Origin: Asparagopsis taxiformis
Taxonomy: Eukaryota > Rhodophyta > Florideophyceae > Bonnemaisoniales > Bonnemaisoniaceae
Direction: 5' to 3'
Assembly: GCA_030407315.1 (NCBI GenBank)
Contig: JALQPE010000598.1
Span: 209,240-273,239 of the forward strand
DNA: 64,000 bases
Positions 1-12,543 of this stretch are shown piece by piece. Each line of letters opens with the position of its first letter. The first letter of the stretch is position 1. The position numbers were made by a program, and so were the translations under genes. Below the pieces are notes generated by a model, which searched no databases, had not been told where the DNA came from, and worked only from the letters and a program-made list of their open reading frames with translations.

Positions 1-121
1 AGTCCAGAAGAAGTTTTGAATGGAACATACGCGAAAGGATCACTTGATGTTTGAAGCTTGCAGCTGGAAGCAATCAAGCAAAATGTAGGGCACTGGAACA
101 GTTCAAGTTGGCAAAATTACA

Positions 122-1345
122 TTGCCGAAAAGTATTCATGTCGGTGATCTAAACGGTACATTGATATCAGTGGGTGAAATATGCGATCAAGGAAAGGTAG
201 TTGTCTTTACTGCAAAAGAAGCAGTCATTCTCGACGTTGGCAAGATTACTGCAAATGAAGATGATGTTGTCATGGTTGTAAACCGTGACTGCTCTACGGG
301 ACTATATACGTTTGGGAGCAGACAAGAAAGAGCATCTCGTGCCTCTGTAAGCACCGATCTGCATTTATGGCATCAAAGGTTAATTCACACGAATGTTAAA
401 GTGCTGAAGAATATTGAGAAGCACTCCTCTGATGTACATAAACTGCGCGGAACCTCAAACATGCCATCCTTGCCATATGGGCAAGGCAAAGATGAAGTCT
501 TTTGACTCCCATTTTGAACCTGCTTATTATGCTGGCGAGATAATACACTCAGATGTTGCGGGGCCAATGCCAAGTAGCCATGATGGTCGCAAATACTTCT
601 GTACATTTACGGATCAGTATCCCCGTTTCTCGCATGTGATGGCATGCATACAAAAGGAGAAGCAAGCGAAGCATTTGAAGCTTACAGAGAGATGTCACAT
701 GTGTTAAATACTTCACTCGCGGAGTACAAAGAGTGCACACAGATGGAGGAGGAGAATTTGTGAATCTATATATCAATGACCATTCGCAGACGACACCCAA
801 TACCCCACAGCACAATCCGTTTCGAAAAGATTGAACAGGTCGTTGCTGGATCCCGTCCGAACTATCCTGGAAGAAGCAGGGGTGAGCGCGAGATATTGGG
901 AGTATGCATTGGACCACGTGGTCTATATCAAAAACAGACTGCCACACTCGGCACTTGAGTGCAGCCATTCGAAAAGTTGACGGGAAAGAAGCCTTCGCTA
1001 CGACACATTCGCATATTTGGGTGCACAGCCTTTGTTTATGACAATAATCCAATCTCTAAGGTACACGCAAGAGCTAATCCTGCAATATTTCTAGGATGCG
1101 ATGACAATGGTGTGTATACTGTCGAGAGACTTGTGACCGGAAGTGTTGTCAACTCTGTACATGTCACATTCGATGAGACATGCTTTCCAGGCCTTGAAAA
1201 ACTTGGTTCCAGTAGCAGTGGTTCTGATGAAGAGAGTGTGGCTGACACTGACACTCTAACCTACGACATGAGATGTTCACATTCCTGTCATCAGAAGAAG
1301 AGACAGTCAGTGGCACTGCAGCAGATTCAAACAGTGACGATGTGA
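122..1345 (+). pseudogene. copia pre-integrase and integrase region, frameshifted
   Basis: Codons from 122 give the end of the protease/pre-integrase region (LISVGEICDQGK) followed by the LWHQRL..H zinc-binding segment of the GAG-pre-integrase domain. From about 490 the frame changes and gives the integrase start (HSDVAGPMPS, FCTFTDQYPRFSHV), whose Asp residues fit the D,D(35)E triad. From 959 comes the C-terminal integrase part (PFEKLTGKKP, RIFGCTAFVY). At least two frameshifts separate these blocks, so no complete integrase can be made. Assignment to the copia type rests on this order and on the motifs. Confidence 0.85.
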
Positions 1346-1519
1346 CAGACAAGATGACTTCACCTCAAGAAGAGCAGCTGTCATTAGGTGGCAGTAATTC
1401 AAGGCCTTCTAGGAATAGGAAAAGGCCAGTATACTATGGATTCCCCGAATCAGCCGATCTACACCCACGCAAATGCAGGCATTTCGGTAATGATTACTAC
1501 AAGCGACAACCCATCAGTT

Positions 1520-2215
1520 AGTGAATCTATGGCTGCGTCACCAGATGAAATGGTATTATGGAAAGAAGCAATGGAGGCAGAGCTCCAAAAGTCTGGAAGA
1601 TAAACAGACGTGGAGAGTGGCTGGAAGTATTCAAAGACGTCGCAATGGTAGAAGGATTATGACCTTACCCCATGGAAGCGCATATTACCAACTCACATTA
1701 TACTCAAGATCAACGTGACGAAAACGGGGAACCAACAACGATTCAACAGCTCGCATTGTTGCAGAGGCCACTTACAGGAGCATGGAAAGGATTACAGTCA
1801 TGTATATTCACCAGTTACTCAATTTTCCAACGTATTGCTTGTTCTTCCATTGCTCTTCAGCTTGGATGGAAATCTAGACATTTGGACTTCAAGACAGCAT
1901 TCTTGAACGGTGACATTGATTGTGAAGTATATGTAACCCATCCAACTAATTTGCCAGCAGATATGCAAAGTGACTCATATTATATATTGAAGAAGTCTCT
2001 TATGGATTGAGACAGGCTCCATTGCAATGGTTATAAAACTGTCGGATACACTGAAGAAAATTCAATACAAACAGCTCAAAGTGACACTGCAGTCTTCTCA
2101 AGAAATATGAAAAGAATGCCGTTGAAGTAACAGTGATTATACTTGTGTATGTTGATGACTTGATCATTGTATGTAACGATGACAAAGAGCTCACCGAACA
2201 GACAGAAAGCCTTTG
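1520..2215 (+). pseudogene. copia reverse transcriptase, frameshifted
   Basis: The linker typical of copia polyproteins (SPDEMVLWKEAMEAEL) is seen at about 1540-1590. The RT motif HLDFKTAFLNGDID lies near 1880-1920 in frame 1. The catalytic YVDDLIIV motif is encoded at 2148-2171, but in frame 0. The fingers/palm and the YVDD box are therefore in different frames, and stops lie between them. This shows directly that the RT is inactive. Confidence 0.85.
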
Positions 2216-2379
2216 AACGCATTTGATGGAAATGATGAAGGAGAGTTAGTTGGTATCTGGAGTGCGCGTGAGAGCGAAAGAGTCGCATTGCATTCTTTCG
2301 CAACAGCTTATATCGAAAACATTATCGACACGTATGGTGGAAACAATATACGACTATATACAACGCCTATGAATACAAA

Positions 2380-3175
2380 TTTTCTATGCTGAACTAGAGT
2401 CACACAAGGATGAGATTGTCACTGAGACTGATGAGTTCAGAACTTTAATTGGTGCACTTCTATACTTTTCAATTAAGACGAGGCCAGATATGCTACAGCT
2501 GTGTCTATCTTGTCAAGATACACAGCGAAACCTACTCCATTTCTAATGAAATGTGCTTTACGTATCTTGGGATATCTGAAACTAACTATCAACTTCGGCC
2601 TTTCATACAGCAATGACAACAGGAATGATCTCACCACTGGAATTCTTTGTTGATGCAGACCATGCAGGAGATAAGACAGATCGTAAGTCTAGGACAGGAT
2701 GGATTGGCAGGTTAAAACGGTTGTGCTTTACTGGAATAGCACGAAGCAATCTTGTGTTGCTCTTTCTACTAAGAAGCTGAGTATATGGCATTAAGTGACT
2801 GCTGTAGGGAGATCAAGCGTGTTCGCAATTCCTTACAGAACTGTGCATTAATGTTCCAGTAACACCAATACTGAAAGGAGACAATATGGCAGCTATATCA
2901 TGGGCTGAGAGTACAAAGAGTTTGCGAAAGAAAAGCATATTGAGTTGCGCTACCACTTTGTCAGAGAGTGTGTAGAAAATGGAATTGTGGAATTGGAATA
3001 CATTCCATCTAATGAGAATCTAGCTGACATATTCACAAAAGCCTTGGATCGAACTAAGTTTGAAGGGTTTTATCAGAATGATTGGCTTAACCAATGCGAA
3101 ATGACTTTGGTACGCCAGGAGGAGTGTGAACGGCAATATTACGAGGATATGGAGCATAGCATTTTTCTGAAATGA
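2380..3175 (+). pseudogene. copia RNase H, frameshifted
   Basis: Around 2650-2712 the sequence encodes VDADHAGDKTDRKSRTGW, the classic copia RNase H start. Near 2745-2775 follows TKQSCVALST. The C-terminal piece from 2945 (HFVRECVENGIVELEYIPS, then LADIFTKAL) is the usual end of a copia polyprotein. Short indels again separate the pieces. The polyprotein ends at the stop at 3173-3175. Confidence 0.85.
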
Positions 3176-3180
3176 CATTA

Positions 3181-3445
3181 TTACAAACACCTGCAGAGGT
3201 AATGATATTACGTGTCATGCATACAAGTGCTACGTAACCTTCATGATACGATTTCACTCCCGGAAGTCATAATATTACACAGAGACACACCCCAACTTAG
3301 AATTAGCTAGCATCAACAGTAGCAGTAATAACACAGATGACCAGGAGACTTCAACAAGAAAAAAGGTCAGCACAGGACTCACATCTATATATCAAACTAT
3401 TCGCGATTCGCACAGCTTGGAGAATCAATCACATCCGAATCGCTT
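3181..3445. other. non-coding DNA between the copia remnant and the ADCS pseudogene
   Basis: No gene is supported here. The stretch probably contains part of the copia 3' LTR and the 3' flank of the pseudogene. I saw no convincing LTR boundary or terminator. Confidence 0.4.
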
Positions 3446-5748
<2,303 letters not shown>

Positions 5749-6186
5749 GGTGGAGATTGCCGTCGCAAAAGCGTCGCGTCAGTCGCGATGGATTGTTGTT
5801 AGCAATGCCATTCGATATGGGAGCTGATGTTTGTCGTGTCATTTGTGGATGGCGCGTGTGGACGACTTGTTCATTGTGTCCGCGATGGCCAATGGAAACT
5901 ATTCGCAGATTGTTTTCAGAAATTGTGGTGCCGGTTCAGATGCAAAATTTGCAAATTGATTCACTCGATGAATTCAGTCCACATAATTTCCTTTGAGCCA
6001 TGCAACGTACACCATGTGTACGATCATTCCGCCGCCAGACCACTCTGTATATCACAAGTACAACTACTCTTGGACTTGAATTTCTTTCACGCTATCATCT
6101 CTCGACTGTTTTATATCACCCATGATGGCGTCCCCATCCCTCCGCAACGACCAGTGCGAGTCAGCAGTTACCCGGCTATTCCCGTC
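5749..6186. promoter_or_regulatory. divergent intergenic region between ADCS pseudogene and ABC transporter
   Basis: About 440 bp separate the two divergent starts. An open frame runs through part of it toward the ABC gene, but its composition does not look coding. I see no distinctive promoter motif. It presumably holds the 5' ends of both transcription units. Confidence 0.4.
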
Positions 6187-8157
6187 ATGAGCCACGCATT
6201 TGTTCAAAGCGCGCCCGCACTGCGCTCTCTACGGACGACGGCGTTCGCCCCCAGTGTCCACTGCAGACGTCCGACGCCCACCATCAAATTTGCGCGGCGC
6301 GTCAGGTCGCCTGTCGCGTTCAATCCTCAGTCGCAATGGCAGTCCTCCGCCCCTCCGCCGGAAACGCAAGTGGACAAAAAACGACGCGATGTGTCCCGCC
6401 TCCTAACCCTTTTCAAGCGTCTCGCGCTCCCGTACTGGCAGAAGGAGAAACAAGCGCGTCGCGATCTTGCAGGTGTGCTTGCCTTGACAGTGCTTCAATC
6501 CGGCGTTTCAGTTATGTTTTCCTTCATCTCACGCGACTTTTGGACCGCGTTGAACACAAAGGACACCACTTTATTCTACCATCAGGCAGGGCTCTTCTTC
6601 GCAGCGCTTTGTGCCTTTACGCCAATCGTTGTTTACTACCAGTATTATCGAGATGTATGCGCTTTACGCTGGCGGGATTGGATTACGCGTCGCGTTCTTG
6701 CACAATACGTCCAATCGCGTAATTTTTATCAGCTCGAATCTCAGGATGAAGTTGACAATCCTGATCAACGAATTACGCAAGATTTGAATTCTTTCACTGC
6801 TGAATCACTTAATCTCGTCCTAACTCTCGTGGTGTCCTCACTGGATCTCGTGTCGTTCTCTGCCATTCTCTTCTCGATTTACCCGCTCCTCTTCGGCATT
6901 CTTGTTGGCTATGCTGCAACAGGAACCATTGCAACAGCGGTTGTTGGAAAACGCCTCATATCCCTCAACTACAACCAGCTTGTGCGCGAAGCAGATCTGC
7001 GTTACAGCCTTATTCGACTCCGAGAGAATGCGGAGAGTATTGCATTTTTCTCAGGGGAAGCAAGAGAGCAATCGGAAATTACTCGTCGACTCTCGTTAGC
7101 TGTGGATAACATGACCGATGTGCTCCAATTACGTCGACAATTGGGCTTTTTACAAACCACCTACCGTTATGCTGTGCAGGTACTTCCAGCAATCTGCGTT
7201 GCGCCACAATATTTCTCTGGTGCTATTCAGCTTGGAAGTGTAACACAAAGTTTCGGTGCTTTCTCGCATATTCTCGGTGATTTATCGCTCGTCGTGAACC
7301 GTTTTGACAGTCTTAGTCAGTTTGGGGCCGGTATAGACCGTTTATCGCAGTTTGTGGACGCCCTCGAGAAGAACATCGAGCAGGAAGAGCGCACATTTGG
7401 ATTGGATGAGGTGGAAACAGTTGATGCATCAGAGAATACATCCATTGTTCTTAAAAGGATTCCTGGACGGACCAGAGCATTGTACGTTGATGGCGTCACG
7501 TTGTCAACACCGCTTGAGAGTGTGCAAAGAGTGCTTATTGATGACTTGACATTCCAACTGACAGAAGGCGAGCGATTACTCGTAGTTGGCCCTTCCGGAA
7601 CTGGCAAGAGCTCGCTGTTGAGGGCAATTGCAGGTCTGTGGACGAACGGTTCTGGAACGATTACGCGCCCGATGGATAATACATTCTTTCTGCCACAGAA
7701 ACCGTATTGCACATTGGGAAGTCTAAGAGCGAATCTGCTGTATCCGCGCAATATGGGGGAGGGAAACGAACCAACTGATGCAGGGTTGATGCGTGTGTTA
7801 GAGATGGTGGACTTGCAAGAACTGCCAGAGAGAATGGGCGGATTGGATGCAGTTGCTGATTGGTCCGATACGCTTTCACTTGGCGAACAGCAACGACTTC
7901 AATTTGCGCGCTTGTTCCTCTCACAACCCTCCATGGCTATCATTGACGAGGGGTCATCAGCTTTGAGCATCGATGCTGAAAGGAGAATGTACGAACTCAT
8001 TGAAGGGTTGGGCGTCACTGTCATTAGTGTCGGACATCGTCCTTCATTGCTCATGTACCACGACACGATCCTGCGGCTCGAGAAGGATGATGGGTCTTGG
8101 GAACTGCAAGAGATCAAACAAGAACAAAGGGATAGTATACTCGCCCAGACGCTATGA
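6187..8157 (+). CDS. ABC half transporter (ABC_membrane_2 plus ATPase), probably plastid-targeted
   Basis: Six hundred fifty-six residues from ATG 6187. The open frame extends upstream to 5827, but that part is unlike coding sequence, and the chosen Met begins a Ser/Arg/Pro-rich stretch of about 85 residues typical of a plastid transit peptide. The membrane domain (about residues 90-400) resembles the SbmA/BacA, peroxisomal ABCD and cyanobacterial half transporters (ARRDLAGVLALTVLQSG, RITQDLNSFTAES). The ATPase has Walker A GPSGTGKSSLLRAIAGLW near residue 467, signature LSLGEQQRLQFARL near 565 and Walker B AIIDEGSSAL near 583. The usual DEATSAL is DEGSSAL here, with the catalytic Glu kept, and the switch His is in SVGHR. 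It should work as a dimer. The substrate is unknown. Plastid location is inferred from the N-terminus only. Confidence 0.85.
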   Translation: MSHAFVQSAPALRSLRTTAFAPSVHCRRPTPTIKFARRVRSPVAFNPQSQWQSSAPPPETQVDKKRRDVSRLLTLFKRLALPYWQKEKQARRDLAGVLALTVLQSGVSVMFSFISRDFWTALNTKDTTLFYHQAGLFFAALCAFTPIVVYYQYYRDVCALRWRDWITRRVLAQYVQSRNFYQLESQDEVDNPDQRITQDLNSFTAESLNLVLTLVVSSLDLVSFSAILFSIYPLLFGILVGYAATGTIATAVVGKRLISLNYNQLVREADLRYSLIRLRENAESIAFFSGEAREQSEITRRLSLAVDNMTDVLQLRRQLGFLQTTYRYAVQVLPAICVAPQYFSGAIQLGSVTQSFGAFSHILGDLSLVVNRFDSLSQFGAGIDRLSQFVDALEKNIEQEERTFGLDEVETVDASENTSIVLKRIPGRTRALYVDGVTLSTPLESVQRVLIDDLTFQLTEGERLLVVGPSGTGKSSLLRAIAGLWTNGSGTITRPMDNTFFLPQKPYCTLGSLRANLLYPRNMGEGNEPTDAGLMRVLEMVDLQELPERMGGLDAVADWSDTLSLGEQQRLQFARLFLSQPSMAIIDEGSSALSIDAERRMYELIEGLGVTVISVGHRPSLLMYHDTILRLEKDDGSWELQEIKQEQRDSILAQTL

Positions 8158-8326
8158 TCTTCGTCACCGCGTTATATTATAGATATGCAACTTTGCGGTA
8201 CACGGCTGTTACTGAGCGATGCGTATACTGTATTTAAACCAGCTAGCTTGAAACACAAAATGTACAAAACAGCACTCAACCAAAGCTCAAGTGGCAAACA
8301 ACCAGGCGGATCATCTTAGAGCACTC

Positions 8327-10408
8327 TCACCGGGAGCAGACATACGTAGGCATCTCATCCAATTCCGCCGAAACCTGCTGTAACCAAACCGGTCCAACAA
8401 CGCCATCATCTTGAAAAGAGCCATCATGAAGCTGAACTCTATGCCACAAGCCACTCGGCAAAAACACATCCCTCTTCCTCTGCCCGGCGTTCAAGACAGG
8501 CGCCACAACAACACTATCACCAATCATGAACTGATCATAAATAGCGGCAACATCATCTCTCTCCGGCTCAGCCCACCACATCGGTCTAGCAATGGGCGTA
8601 TAATCCGCGGCCGCCTTCTGAATACACGCCTCGATCTTATCCCAAAAGAACGCCTTCCTCCATTGCAAACAGGCCGCACATAGCGCATCACATTCGGCGC
8701 CCATATCCCACGGCGGGATGCTAAACTGCATGGCGGGCATAGCGCAACTAGCCTGTGCCCAGCGGATCATAAGCTCCGCGTCGGGCTCCTCGCCTCCGTA
8801 CGCATTGCCGGCGATATAATCCGGAATACAGAACGGGTATCCGAGAATTCCTGTTGTGAGCAAACCGGCGAGAACGCTCGCCAGGCCGTTCTGTAGACCC
8901 CAGGAGGAGAACTTATCGAAGAGACGGAACATTGGCGCGGATCCCTGGCAGCCTCTCACGCCGGAGCGAACCTCCGAAACTGGGAATTTGGAGGCTACCT
9001 GGCGGATCCAGGCGCGTGTGTAGTCGGCCGGACACGACATGGTGTCCTGAAGAATGCTATCTTTAGGAAGGAAACTGGGCTCGCCGGCGTCGAATTTGAA
9101 ACCGTCCAGGCCGTGCGCATCGCGTAGACGCTGCAGTTCACCGACGAACCAGGCCACTGCGGAGGGGTTGGTGACGTCTAGTGCGGCGACGCGTGTGGGT
9201 TGCCACCATGCAAAATCGCCCAATTGACCGCTCTTGTTGTGAACGAAGAATTTGCGCGTTTCGGGGTTTGTGACAGCTTTGGAGTCTGTGTTTGCAAATG
9301 GTGTGACCCATAGTGTTACCAAAAAGCCCATGTCGTGAAGTTGTGCTATCATTGCAGTGGGATCTGGGAATTTGACTGGGTCGAAGTGTAAATCGCCATA
9401 CTTTGAGCTCCACCGATCGTCAATGCCCATGATGGATCTGGGCAAGTCTTTGTCGACGACATACTTTGCTAACTGCAGTACATCAGATTGTGTAACTGCG
9501 TCCTTGTATTTTGCCCATGTGCTCCAGATGGGATCACGCATCATTTTCTCGGGCGGGATCACCCCCGGTCCACTGGCGGCAAGTTGGCGCAAAACCGCTT
9601 GACATGCTTGTTTAACATTGGTCTCCGCAAACAGATCGAAATGCAGCGTGGGTACTTTATCACCCCCGGGCACTTTCCAGGGGTGCTGCACAAATTTATA
9701 ATCAAAAGCAGTCCTGGACATAACTGTCAGCAAGCCATCTCCGAGTCCTTGATCGGGCTCTGGAAGAATCTTCCTGTCGAAATTGACGATACCCACGCCC
9801 CATTTCAGCGGGACGGGTTCGGGAGCATTGAGGGACAGATGCAAACACGTCGAACTGTCATCCACAACCATGGCTGCGCCAGCGGTGTTATAAAAGGTCG
9901 GCTCCACGAGGGTGCAAATCCCTGTGGGCCCGTTATCGAACGGGTAGACGGGTCCCATATGCAGGGAGGAGAGCTCCAGGGGCCAGTGCTGATACAAAAT
10001 CTGGCCGAGTCCAAACCATTTAGCGGGGCGTATTGGGACGGCAAGGCGGATATCGTTGGCGTCGGGTGCGGAGATGTGTATGGAGAATTTGGGAGGGTTG
10101 AGTTTGATTTCGACAACGGCGCCGGTGGGATAGACTAGTTTGTGAGCGATGGGTGTGTGATCATCGTGGATTGTCTTGGCGGTCGGCGAGGCGTCGGGTA
10201 AGCCGTGGATGGTCGCTTGGAGAATCGGGGCTGGATTGGCGGGATGGTGGAGTGTTAGCGTCGGGATTGGCGTCGCGGCTAGAGAGAGAGTTGTTTTTAG
10301 TGCTTTGGTTGTCAAGATAAGCGGGGTTGACATTTTGGGATGGCGGCGGCGGTTTGGACGCTGGTGGGATAATTGTGGGAGTGGCGTGATGATGAAGGAT
10401 GGACGCAT
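8327..10408 (-). CDS. GH31 glycoside hydrolase, MYORG-like
   Basis: Six hundred ninety-three residues from ATG 10408. A second in-frame Met at 10333 (MSTPLIL) is an alternative start. The C-terminal half is a GH31 barrel: SIMGIDDRWSSKYGD, VTLWVTPFAN, then GFKFDAGEPSF near residue 440 with the nucleophile Asp, and SSWGLQNGL...GILGYPFCIPDYIAGNAY. These blocks match the MYORG (KIAA1161) branch of GH31 more closely than classical alpha-glucosidases. The human enzyme of that branch is an alpha-galactosidase. There is no clear signal peptide, although the first 20 residues are moderately hydrophobic. The family role is hydrolysis of alpha-linked sugars. An alpha-galactoside substrate such as floridoside is an inference. 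It is divergently arranged with the MIF-like gene. Confidence 0.85.
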   Translation of the reverse strand: MRPSFIITPLPQLSHQRPNRRRHPKMSTPLILTTKALKTTLSLAATPIPTLTLHHPANPAPILQATIHGLPDASPTAKTIHDDHTPIAHKLVYPTGAVVEIKLNPPKFSIHISAPDANDIRLAVPIRPAKWFGLGQILYQHWPLELSSLHMGPVYPFDNGPTGICTLVEPTFYNTAGAAMVVDDSSTCLHLSLNAPEPVPLKWGVGIVNFDRKILPEPDQGLGDGLLTVMSRTAFDYKFVQHPWKVPGGDKVPTLHFDLFAETNVKQACQAVLRQLAASGPGVIPPEKMMRDPIWSTWAKYKDAVTQSDVLQLAKYVVDKDLPRSIMGIDDRWSSKYGDLHFDPVKFPDPTAMIAQLHDMGFLVTLWVTPFANTDSKAVTNPETRKFFVHNKSGQLGDFAWWQPTRVAALDVTNPSAVAWFVGELQRLRDAHGLDGFKFDAGEPSFLPKDSILQDTMSCPADYTRAWIRQVASKFPVSEVRSGVRGCQGSAPMFRLFDKFSSWGLQNGLASVLAGLLTTGILGYPFCIPDYIAGNAYGGEEPDAELMIRWAQASCAMPAMQFSIPPWDMGAECDALCAACLQWRKAFFWDKIEACIQKAAADYTPIARPMWWAEPERDDVAAIYDQFMIGDSVVVAPVLNAGQRKRDVFLPSGLWHRVQLHDGSFQDDGVVGPVWLQQVSAELDEMPTYVCSR

Positions 10409-10863
10409 ATTTGTATGTGCGCATCGGTTGGGATGTTTGGATGATAAATGTGCGACGCTGATCGAGGTGGCATTCTGTGATGGAATTGGACGTTTTTGTC
10501 AGTTGATCAGATATGACGAGATTTCATTGTACTCTGCGAGTGGAGCACGATTGGATCCATCGATGTAGAGTGTGATTTTTAGTTATTTTAAATGGTCCCT
10601 GTTGGTAGATGGATCGCCCCACGCGAGCGTTCAGACTGTTGTCGTACGTGTCCTGTGATACGCATCTTGTCGATGCGAAAGACCCAAAACCGCCGAAATA
10701 AATGCGAAATATTTCACAAATAGTGCACTGCAATCATTGCACAACATTGTTGCCAGTTGGCCAATCGAAACAGATATCAAGCAGCGAGGTGCAAAAATAC
10801 CGACCACCAGTTTCCGTGACGCAACACGACAGTGCATCCACAACAGACAAGTTGAAGAGCAAG
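10409..10863. promoter_or_regulatory. divergent promoter region, GH31 gene / MIF-like gene
   Basis: These 455 bp lie between the two outward-facing start codons and contain no supported ORF. They probably serve both genes. I see no clear TATA box; a CCAAT-like element (ggccaatc near 10758) faces the MIF-like gene. Confidence 0.4.
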
Positions 10864-11377
10864 ATGCCGTCGCTTCTCATCAAAACCAATGTGCAACTAG
10901 ACGAAGAAAAGAAGGGTCAACTGATGAAAGAATGCTCAAAGTCTGTGAGCAAGCTGCTACGAAAACCGGAGCGTTTCGTGCTGGTGAGCTACGAAACGTC
11001 ATCGATGATATTCGCGGGGAAGAGTGACCCGTGTGCGTATGCGGTATGTATTGCATGACGATGAATACGCGCGATTCATATGCAACTCCATCTAACAAAC
11101 ATCGTCGCACAGTTTCTGGCCAGTCTGGGCGCGTTGGGACCGGAGGTGAATCCGGACGTTGTCAAAGCAATTTCTGCATCACTGGTACGTACAACAACAT
11201 CGGCGGGCGATTCGTGTTTACAAATCCGATACTGACTGATGCGCTGCGCGGATGTGGCTGGGAATACGGTCGATGTAGGAGTCTATTGCGGGTATCGCAC
11301 CGGATCGCGTGTATATTCAGTTCTGTGATGTTGAGAATCGCTCGGATTTCGGCTGGAATGGTACGACATTTGGTTGA
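10864..11377 (+). CDS. MIF / D-dopachrome tautomerase family protein, three exons
   Basis: Exons 10864-11043, 11113-11184 and 11279-11377 join to 116 residues, the family's usual length. The introns are 69 and 94 bp, both GT...AG, and both fall between codons. The protein starts MPSLLIKTNV. Exon 1 contains KPERFVLVSYE and SDPCAYA, exon 2 FLASLGALGPEVNPD and exon 3 GIAPDRVYIQF and ending FGWNGTTFG, all at the positions expected for MIF. The residue after Met1 is Pro (Pro2), the catalytic base for keto-enol tautomerism in this family. It probably forms a cytosolic trimer with phenylpyruvate-tautomerase-like activity. The natural substrate in algae is not known. Exon joins were made by eye, and the conserved family blocks on both sides of each join support them. 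Confidence 0.85.
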
Positions 11378-11421
11378 GTAAACGAGCACGTCATTTGGTG
11401 ATTGTGAGACAACTTTATATT

Positions 11422-11442
11422 GGGAGCAACCGGAAATCGCCA
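11422..11442 (+). repeat. left terminal inverted repeat of the PIF/Harbinger element
   Basis: It is identical over 21 bp to the reverse complement of 13957-13977, and similarity fades over the next 10 bp. ATT immediately precedes it. Confidence 0.92.
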
Positions 11443-11657
11443 GTCCGCCATTCCGACACTTTATGATAGCAATTCGAAAATACAATGACCCGCCACTCCA
11501 CCAGCTGACTAGTCCACTTTTTGCCATAAGTAGGGTGCAGTTTACAACTGTAATTTCCGCTTTGCGTATCAATTTGCCTCTACAATTACGTTGAGGCTGG
11601 TACCACTACCCATCTTCTGTTTGCACCCATCAAAACGTTTCCAAAAACATAACACTT

Positions 11658-12500
11658 ATGTCTGCTGTTCCGCAGAACACGCAAAGCAAGCATGGCGACG
11701 AGCCCCCATCTTCCTCACGTACCGTCGCCTTACCAGCAGAGGAAGGTGTCAACACGTGTGAACCGGTACACCTGGCAGTTGAACCGTTGCGAATAGTGAA
11801 AAGGCAAACTCGAGCTGGGGCACCAAACTACACCACAGAAGACATAGATGCTCTTCTCGATTGTGTATCTGCCGTGCAACCTCTCGGCTCTAACCATTGG
11901 GCTATAGTAGCGAACAAGTTTTCGCTGTGGGCAAAGGAGAACGAGAGACCGGCCAGGGACCAAGACAGTATCCGCAACAAGTTTGACAAGTTGGCCAATG
12001 CCAAAAAACGAACTGGAGACCCTTCGTGCCCCTCGACTGTTCGCAAAGCGAAGAATATAGCACGGGACATACAAAATAAATGCGCAGCTCGAGTGCTAGG
12101 AAGTGACGTCGACAACGAGGATACAAATGATGCTGACAGTGTCGAGAGAGGTGGAAGTTGTGTGACAGAGGAGATCGAAACTGTAGGTAAATATGTCGGG
12201 AAGCGTCGAATGGGGAGCACGGGTCTTTCAACACCGTCAAAAATGTCAAAGACTGATAGCAACTTAGTGGAACATGTGGGGCAAATTTCAGGACATATTG
12301 GAAAGATATCAGAGTTCATGTCACGCAGCGCAATCGAAGAAACATCCTCAATGACCAAAGAAGACGTTAAGGCAGTAGTAAAAGCCGAAATATCAAAAAG
12401 CCTACAACCTACTAACCAGATGCTGGAGAATATGGCCGAGATGCTTCGTGCTTTGACTAAGTCTGGTTTTCAGAGTAATGGCGCGAATAAACCGGGATGA
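11658..12500 (+). CDS. Myb/SANT-like DNA-binding protein of the PIF/Harbinger element
   Basis: Two hundred eighty residues. The region of about residues 50-140 is a Myb/SANT-like trihelix: NYTTEDIDALLDCVSAV, then SNHWAIVANKFSLW and DSIRNKFDKLANAKKR. The C-terminal third is acidic and Ser-rich and then helical (VKAEISKSLQPTNQMLENM). In characterised Harbinger elements such a protein binds the transposon ends and escorts the transposase into the nucleus. That role is inferred here from the layout. It converges on the transposase gene, with only 43 bp between the two stops. No frameshift or internal stop is present. Confidence 0.8.
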   Translation: MSAVPQNTQSKHGDEPPSSSRTVALPAEEGVNTCEPVHLAVEPLRIVKRQTRAGAPNYTTEDIDALLDCVSAVQPLGSNHWAIVANKFSLWAKENERPARDQDSIRNKFDKLANAKKRTGDPSCPSTVRKAKNIARDIQNKCAARVLGSDVDNEDTNDADSVERGGSCVTEEIETVGKYVGKRRMGSTGLSTPSKMSKTDSNLVEHVGQISGHIGKISEFMSRSAIEETSSMTKEDVKAVVKAEISKSLQPTNQMLENMAEMLRALTKSGFQSNGANKPG

Positions 12501-12543
12501 TACGATCTAACGAGAACGGTAAAATTAATTTCAACTGTATGGA

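Larger units (their letters stand above)
1..3180 (+). mobile_element. Ty1/copia LTR retrotransposon, decayed, 5' end outside the window
   Basis: On the + strand one meets, in order, a pre-integrase segment, an integrase core, a reverse transcriptase and an RNase H. This is the Ty1/copia order (integrase before RT). The reading frame changes many times (frames 2, 0, 2, 1, 2, 1, 0, 2 along the element) and stops interrupt the fragments, so the copy is dead. The 5' LTR, gag and most of the protease lie left of the window. I could not define the 3' LTR because its partner is not visible. Confidence 0.9.

Noticed and set aside
549..1052. 167-codon minus-strand ORF
   Set aside because: Antisense to the copia integrase; no motif, and explained by codon shadowing.
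9488..10138. 216-codon plus-strand ORF
   Set aside because: Lies wholly antisense to the GH31 gene and has no family features.
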